Of a stretch of DNA of 64,000 nt, positions 58,956-64,000 are shown in pieces. The notes beneath the pieces are model-generated. The model saw only the letters and a list, made by a program, of their open reading frames with translations, had not been told where the DNA came from and did no database searches. The DNA comes from Rheum nobile (lineage: Eukaryota; Streptophyta; Magnoliopsida; Caryophyllales; Polygonaceae). The position numbers and the translations under genes were made by a program. The stretch is taken from positions 15,934,001 through 15,998,000 of the forward strand of contig WOAB01000056.1 of the NCBI GenBank assembly GCA_027886185.1, written 5' to 3'. Position 1 is the stretch's first letter. Each line of letters starts with the position of its first letter.

Positions 58956-61900
58956 CTAATCATCGTCGCTATCAGAACCCCTCTCCAGCCTAGCATGAAG
59001 ACGCTCTGCCATTACCCGATCACGTGCTTCCCGCTCCGCTGTCGACTTGGAAGATGAACCCCTCTCGTATATAGATGGCAACTGGGCCGTGGGGAGGCTA
59101 AACTAGATGACTCACCCTCTCAGTCTGGCTCTAGGACAATCGTTGTGACACCCGTATTGGTGGATCAGCAACCGACATCTCGTCGACATCGATAATATCC
59201 GCAAGCCTCTTCCAGGCCTCCATCCCGCCACCTCCCCGCATCATAACCTCACGGACATGCGACCTCACCATGGTCAACCACTGTCATTCAATCATATAAT
59301 GTTAACTACATAAGGATATTACAAATACTTAATATGATAGATATTATCGTGAAACATACCCGAGATGTGTCCAAAGCTGGAATAGCATGGCGTCTGGGAT
59401 GAGGTTGCTCGTTCGCGTTGCGTCTGACGTATGGGACTGAAATAGGAAGGAACCAATCGAGATACTCCTCATCCATATCATAATCAACAATAGCCAACTG
59501 ACTAGCTAAGACCTCAGCGCAAAGATGCTCAACCAAGCGATCCCAACCGTCCCAGTGGGCATCAAATTCTAGCTTGTACGCATCCTTCCCTTTTCGGCTT
59601 TCAGGGCGTGCAGTTGACGAGGCCGTATCGGGTCGAGAGGCCTACTCTAGGTCCTTCCAAACTGGCGTACCACGCGGTTAGGCATGCACGACTCTACAAT
59701 CTGTTGGAAGTTGATCGTGCCTCGATATGTAGAAGTTGTGTACCGTGAATGGAAATACAGTTGGCCGTGTGGCATCCACCGCACCTGCAAGCAAAAAGAA
59801 CAATGTTACGAGTAACCATTATACGATAATCATAAAATACTTTAGAATCATGTACTTACATCCTCTAGGCGATACTCATGAAGGACGTGGCAGTAACTCT
59901 TAATCCGAGACACATCCCGTGGAGGGGGCCGCAATACCCAATATCATGCTGCTCATCGCTGATCGTCGACTCTCCTAACCTCGGGATACGGGTTTTCGGG
60001 AAACCTCGGGAAGTACGCCCATATCCACAACTGCAATTGTCACAATATAAATTTGTAACATATTTTAAATGGTAATCTTAAAGTTTGGTATTATACAAAG
60101 ATTAAAAGATTAGCGACGTTTTACCTGGAGTAGCAAACAACAACCGACTATGCCCTTGGCCTTCCCATGGAAGTCCCACCTAGGTTCTTGTACAGGAAGG
60201 CGTGAACTTCGACTACCCAAGCCATCCACTGGGTACGCTCATGATCCACGCACAACGACAACAGCTGACACTTCAGCTTGTTCGTGGACTTGTTCACGAA
60301 CAAGCTGGACCCCATCATGTGGAATAAATACCCTGTTGCACAAGTCATGGGCTCGTCACCGTCCACAATCATGTGTCGCAAGTCGAACAAGAAATCAGAT
60401 GTATCAACCACGACACTCTTTGCCCAAATCTTCATGTCCGTTGGGTCATATTCAAAAATCTCCTCCCTTAAAGCGATCAACGGTCCCTCCTCTAGTACCA
60501 CACTAACGGCGTATCCCTCGATAGGCAGCCCCATGATCCTCTCGACGCCATGAAGCGTGATCGTAATCTCGCCCCACGGAAAATAGAAGTTGTTGGTCAC
60601 TGATGCCACCTCTCCGGCTCTCCACAAACGCAGAAATGAGGACGTGGTCCACAAATCCGAACTGAAACGCGTGGAGTCTGATATGTTCGCTTAGTGTAGC
60701 GTAATGCCACCAGCTACCCGGCCGCGACCACCTCCCCCCTCGGAATAAGGTGTAATCTCCAGTAATCGAAATGGATGGGACGTGTATGCACCTTCAAACA
60801 ACGAGGGGCCTCCTTGTGATGATGCCATATCCGATAAGCAATGTGCTGGTCGAAGGAAGACAAAAGCTCAAAGTTCCCCACACCGTAAGGAGGTTCGGGA
60901 CGGGCGTGACGTGCGGGCTGGGGAGCGGAAGCGTCGGGAACATGGTCGGGAATAGGGTCGGGAACAGGCTCCTGCGGGGGGAGGGACTGAATGAGCACTC
61001 CTAGCAGGGTCAGGAACATGCTGATGTTGGGGGGAAGGAACGGGATCAGTAGTGCCAACAGGGACAAAATCCTCCATGACAACATCGTCCAATCCAGGGA
61101 CGGGGTCAGTGTGGGCATGGGTGATGGGGTCCTCACTATGGACGGGACATTGAGGCCTCTTCTTCTTCTTGCGTCCGAAAACAGTTGGCCTCATCCGCTT
61201 GCGGGCAGAAGCAGTAACGCGACGGTTCTTCATGTCCTGTCCTACGAAGCACAACCATCGTCGAAAACCATCCAATATATCCTGTTTAATCATAATTTTA
61301 ATTTCTTTTGCGTTATTTGGGTTATACATTCAATGTGCAGTTTATATATACTTATATAGGGAATAATTTACTTAATTATATTATTATCATTTTTCTTTGA
61401 TAAAAATTATAATAAATCTATATTTCTAATCTTTAATATTTCAAAATGGGGTAAATTATCAATTAATATAAATTCAAATTAAGTTATGAATTATTAATTA
61501 AGCTTTTATAATCTCAATATTTTAATATGTTTAATAATAATTCATTTAATTAAGTTGTTTTATTTTTATTTTTATTTTTCTTTAATTTAAATTTTAATAA
61601 ATCTACTTTTATTAAATCCTTCTAATTCTCATCTCGTAAATTCACATTTTTTTATTCTAATCTAATTACGAGTGCATTTCATTTAAAATATATAAATAAA
61701 TAATACATTAAAAAAATGCATAAAAAATTAATATAAAAAACGACTAATCCATGTATAAAAATGATTAAAATATTTCTAATACTAAAATTCTTCTAAGATT
61801 ATACAAGTCTAAATAAATTCAATTTTATTTATAATATCTAAATAATATAATAAATCCATTTATTACAAAATTAATAAAGTAAACCGTTCAAAAACATACC

Positions 61901-62391
61901 TCAACAGTACATCGTTTCGGGTTTATAATGGTCGAAACAACTTTCGACCCGCTCGCCTCAACCCGAGCCGCCACCTCCTCATCCCAACTCGACGACTGCG
62001 CCGCTGCCACCGCTCCGACTGCCGCTGCCACCGCTCCGACTGCCGCTGCCACATAGAGGGTGTTTTCCGGCCCCACCTCGACCCGCCCCTCACCCGCCGC
62101 GTCTCCACCCACTGTCGCCTCCACCGACCCGAGCCCGGCCTCAAATGTCTCCAGCGGGGACTCCTCCAGTCGAGCCTCCTCCGGCCTAGCTTCCTCTGTC
62201 TCGGCCTCCATCGATCGGCCTTCGCTGATAGCATCGGCCTCGGCCTCCAAGATATTATCCTCCACCGTTCCGGCATCCACCACCACCGTCTCGGCCTCCA
62301 TCGATCTACCTAGCCCGTCCACCGCCCCGGCCGCCACAGATCTCGCCTCCTCCTCCGTGCTCGAAGTTGCCATTTCTGTCGCCGCTGTCAT
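58956..62391 (-). CDS. Plant mobile domain (PMD) gene inside MULE unit 2
   Basis: Five exons from splice sites: 61900-62391, 60125-61281, 59860-60030, 59360-59784 and 58956-59280. Exon 1 (MTAATEMATSSTEEEARS) is Ala/Glu-rich and low complexity. Exon 2 has a basic stretch (RKRMRPTVFGRKKKKRPQ, a possible nuclear signal), a Pro-rich linker and the PMD: IRLHAFQFGFVDHVLISAF, NNFYFPWGEITITLHGVE, MGLPIEGYAVSVV. Exons 3-4 give LWIWAYFPRFPENPYPEV and HSRYTTSTYRGTINFQQIVE. The gene ends RLHARLERGSDSDDD. PMD proteins such as MAIN/MAIL1 act in silencing and meristem maintenance, and PMDs are spread by transposons. Breaks: frame changes in exon 2 near 60920 and 60620, and stops in exons 3-5. It may be decayed or need a better model. 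Confidence 0.78.
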
Positions 62392-62454
62392 TCACGCTTT
62401 AAGGTTTGCAGAATGTGAAAGTGAAAGGAAGGGGACGAAAAACGCCGTTATGTC

Positions 62455-62639
62455 GTTTTCAAACGCCACAGCGTAGCGTTTAATATCTCAAATTTTAAAT
62501 TCGATTTTTTTTAAGATCGCAAAATTTATTTTAAAAAATCTAAACGCCACAACATTGCCTTTTTTTTAAAAAAAAATCGAACCGGTTTACTTTTTAAATT
62601 TATAAAGCTTAAACGCCATGTTATAGCGTTTAAGCTTTT
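62455..62639. repeat. Palindromic motif cluster near the right end of MULE unit 2
   Basis: AAACGCCACAGCGTAGCGTTT at about 62461 (21 bases, an imperfect palindrome), aacgccacaacattgcc at about 62543 and aaacgccatgttatagcgtt at about 62608, mirroring the cluster after the left end. Confidence 0.8.
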
Positions 62640-62710
62640 TTTTAAACGCAACATCGTCGCGTTTAAGAGTGGTGCGAAAACAAAAAAAAGCGATGCAAAC
62701 AAGAGCCCCG
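62640..62710 (-). repeat. Right terminal inverted repeat of MULE unit 2
   Basis: Counterpart of 52202-52270. It ends at the second CAAAAAGAT. The palindromic AAACGCAACATCGTCGCG lies at its inner end. Confidence 0.78.
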
Positions 62711-62822
62711 CAAAAAGATTGCAAGACAAATGCAAAACAATTTTATATAAGATCGAACTAACTCTAATGTCATGGAACACAACATAGTGTGCATATCAAT
62801 ATAAACATGAAATTCTACTTAC

Positions 62823-63215
62823 TCTTTAGGTAGCCATTTCCCGGCTTCTTTGTTTTTTTTGTGGGTAATCATCTAAAATCTCATCATCACTATCTTCCAC
62901 CTTGACTACCATGGGTTTGCTCTTCCTGGACCTCCCATTACATGTATTTACAAAGCTGACAGGATATGCAATCTCTAAAGTACTGCAATCAAATATTACG
63001 ACATCGAAATGAGATCCGCCTTTATATCTGAAGGTTAAGAAATATCCACATTTGATCGAGTACTTAACAACAAAGTCTGCCCAACCTTTGTCTAGCCAAG
63101 CTCGGCCATCACACCTCTTCACCTCCATTTTTGATTTTTCACCTGTTGACACTTTGAGACTAGCGTAGTTGGGCAAGTGTTTACCATGCTCCATAACATT
63201 TTTTTTTGAAAGTTC
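62823..63215 (-). pseudogene. B3 DNA-binding domain exon
   Basis: Minus-strand exon from acceptor TTCTAG/GAAC (63215) to donor AAAGA/GTAAGT (62823). It reads ELSKKNVMEHGKHLPNYASL, then MEVKRCDGRAWLDKGWADF, YSIKCGYFLTFRYKGGSHF and VVIFDCSTLEIAYPV, a typical plant B3 fold (REM-like), then an acidic/basic tail (VEDSDDEILDDYPQKKQRS). A TAA (62826-62828, possibly from CAA) lies just before the donor. The exon starts inside the B3 domain, so an upstream exon is needed; none is found by 64000. Joining its donor to the acceptor at 51882 keeps the frame, so it may be the 5' part of the Ulp1-like gene. Confidence 0.78.
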
Positions 63216-63239
63216 CTAGAACAAAAAAAATGAACAAGT

Positions 63240-64000
63240 AGGCTCTGTTTGTTAGATATAATACAGACATTCTCACACGTTAATAATCTAAGTCTCTCAC
63301 ATAAGTAGGCTCTTGTTATGATAGATTCTTCTCACAGATAAGATCTTCTAGAAAATTATATATTAGATATAAGGATAGGATTATCTCGAAAATGATAATA
63401 TCCTTATTGTAAAAAATGATAGGCTCTTTCTTTGATGATATAGTTTACAAATTTTATCTAGTTGCTTGTAAAAGTAGACTCTTGTTATGATAGATTCTTC
63501 ACGCTATGATAAGATCTTCTAGTAATAACATCTAAATAATAACGTCAGTCTCTCACATAAGTGATAAGATCCTCACGTAAATGATAATTTTAAACTTCAT
63601 ATGACAATGTCATACCTAAATGATAGTATCCAGCTAGCGCTTTATGAAAACGAGCGTCGTATATTCGTACGGGTATTATCTCTCTATACGATCTTCTATC
63701 AAGTGATAGCTACCGAACAAAATGTGACAATCTCTTACATAAATGATAGCATCCACCTAACATACGTTTACATAGTATATCATAGCCTCTTGTTTAATTT
63801 AGTTACTTGTACAAGTAGGCTTTTGTTATGATAGATTCTTTACTCTATAGAATCTTCTATAAACTGATAAGTTCGTTAGAGCAATGACAGACTCGCTCTT
63901 AAATGATAAGATCCTCCAGGAAAAGATAGTTTCCATATTGTGAAAAATGATAGGCTCTTGCCTTGATGATATATTTACTTTTCTTTAGTTAGTTTCCATA
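63240..64000. repeat. Degenerate repeats at the window end
   Basis: Recurring text at 63302, 63470 and 63812 (agta(g/c)gctcttgttatga followed by tagattctt) and at 63398 and 63932 (aaaaatgataggctctt, then gatgatata). Numerous gataagatcttct pieces lie between. No gene is seen. The array continues past the window end. Confidence 0.8.

Larger units (their letters stand above)
52202..62710 (+). mobile_element. 10.5-kb Mutator-like element (unit 2) with OTU and PMD genes
   Basis: Flanked by a perfect 9-bp duplication CAAAAAGAT (52193-52201, 62711-62719), the length diagnostic of Mutator-like elements. The ends are imperfect inverted repeats of about 60-70 bases: left GGAGGTTTGG, and CGGGGCTCTTG read inward from the right. 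Both then share a T-run, GT(C/T)TTCGCACC, and an AAACGC...GCG palindrome. Inside are a transposase-OTU gene (+, 52673-56695), a noncoding repeat-rich spacer, and a PMD gene (-, 58956-62391). It lies between the Ulp1-like exons and a B3 exon. Confidence 0.87.

Noticed and set aside
62060..62476. Plus-strand Ser/Ala/Pro-rich frame
   Set aside because: Antisense of the low-complexity first exon of the PMD gene; no domain or start context supports it.
1..64000. tRNA, rRNA or other structured RNA genes
   Set aside because: I looked for tRNA box-like and rRNA-like sequences and saw none; TGGTATCAG sites are retrotransposon primer sites, not tRNA genes.

Overview
The window looks like transposon-rich nuclear DNA of a flowering plant, most likely a eudicot. 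It has spliced plant genes with GT-AG introns, a plastid-type DUF3067 gene, and nested Ty1/copia and Ty3/gypsy retrotransposons. It also has CACTA, mariner, Mutator (MULE) and Stowaway elements, and plant-only domains (PMD, FAR1, B3). I cannot name the species. Only one ordinary host gene is clearly intact: a five-exon minus-strand gene (1545-4490) for a predicted chloroplast DUF3067 protein of 225 residues. Almost everything else is mobile DNA or its debris.

Layout: (i) 1-6800, the host gene and its surroundings. (ii) 7320-18825, a gypsy element bounded by the 5-bp target-site duplication (TSD) GAGTG. Its pol and nearly all of its 3' LTR are deleted, and its 5' LTR is split by a copia element (8072-13630, 158-bp LTRs, TSD CACAC). 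(iii) 18830-21100, minisatellites and a paralogous copy of the gypsy insertion site. (iv) 21200-22031 and 43168-43430, two halves of one plant mobile domain (PMD) gene, split by a 21-kb block (22032-43167) that begins and ends with near-identical 1025-bp LTRs and TSD ACACG. Inside this gag-pro retroelement lie a 5'-truncated CACTA, a truncated mariner, a MULE carrying a gene fragment, a second gypsy and a divergent LTR of a related gag-pro element. (v) 43481-52192, a decayed FAR1/MULE transposase gene (+) converging on a Ulp1-like protease gene (-). Their introns and the spacer are full of GTGCAC-centred repeats. (vi) 52202-62710, a 10.5-kb MULE with a perfect 9-bp TSD (CAAAAAGAT) and imperfect terminal inverted repeats (TIRs). 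It carries a FAR1/MULE transposase with a C-terminal OTU protease (+) converging on a five-exon PMD gene (-), with palindromic AAACGC...GCGTTT motifs only in its noncoding parts. (vii) 62823-63215, a B3-domain exon (-), followed by degenerate repeats to the end.

The most interesting part is 43.2-63.2 kb. Two neighbouring Mutator-type units each pair a FAR1/MULE transposase with a convergent accessory gene (Ulp1-like in one, PMD in the other, which also has OTU). The second unit landed inside an intron of the first unit's accessory gene. When the insertion is removed, the B3 exon joins the Ulp1-like exons in phase, suggesting a possible B3-Ulp1 fusion gene. Most of these reading frames are interrupted, largely by stop codons of the kind made when CAG, CAA, CGA or TGG codons undergo C-to-T change, as expected for long-methylated transposons.
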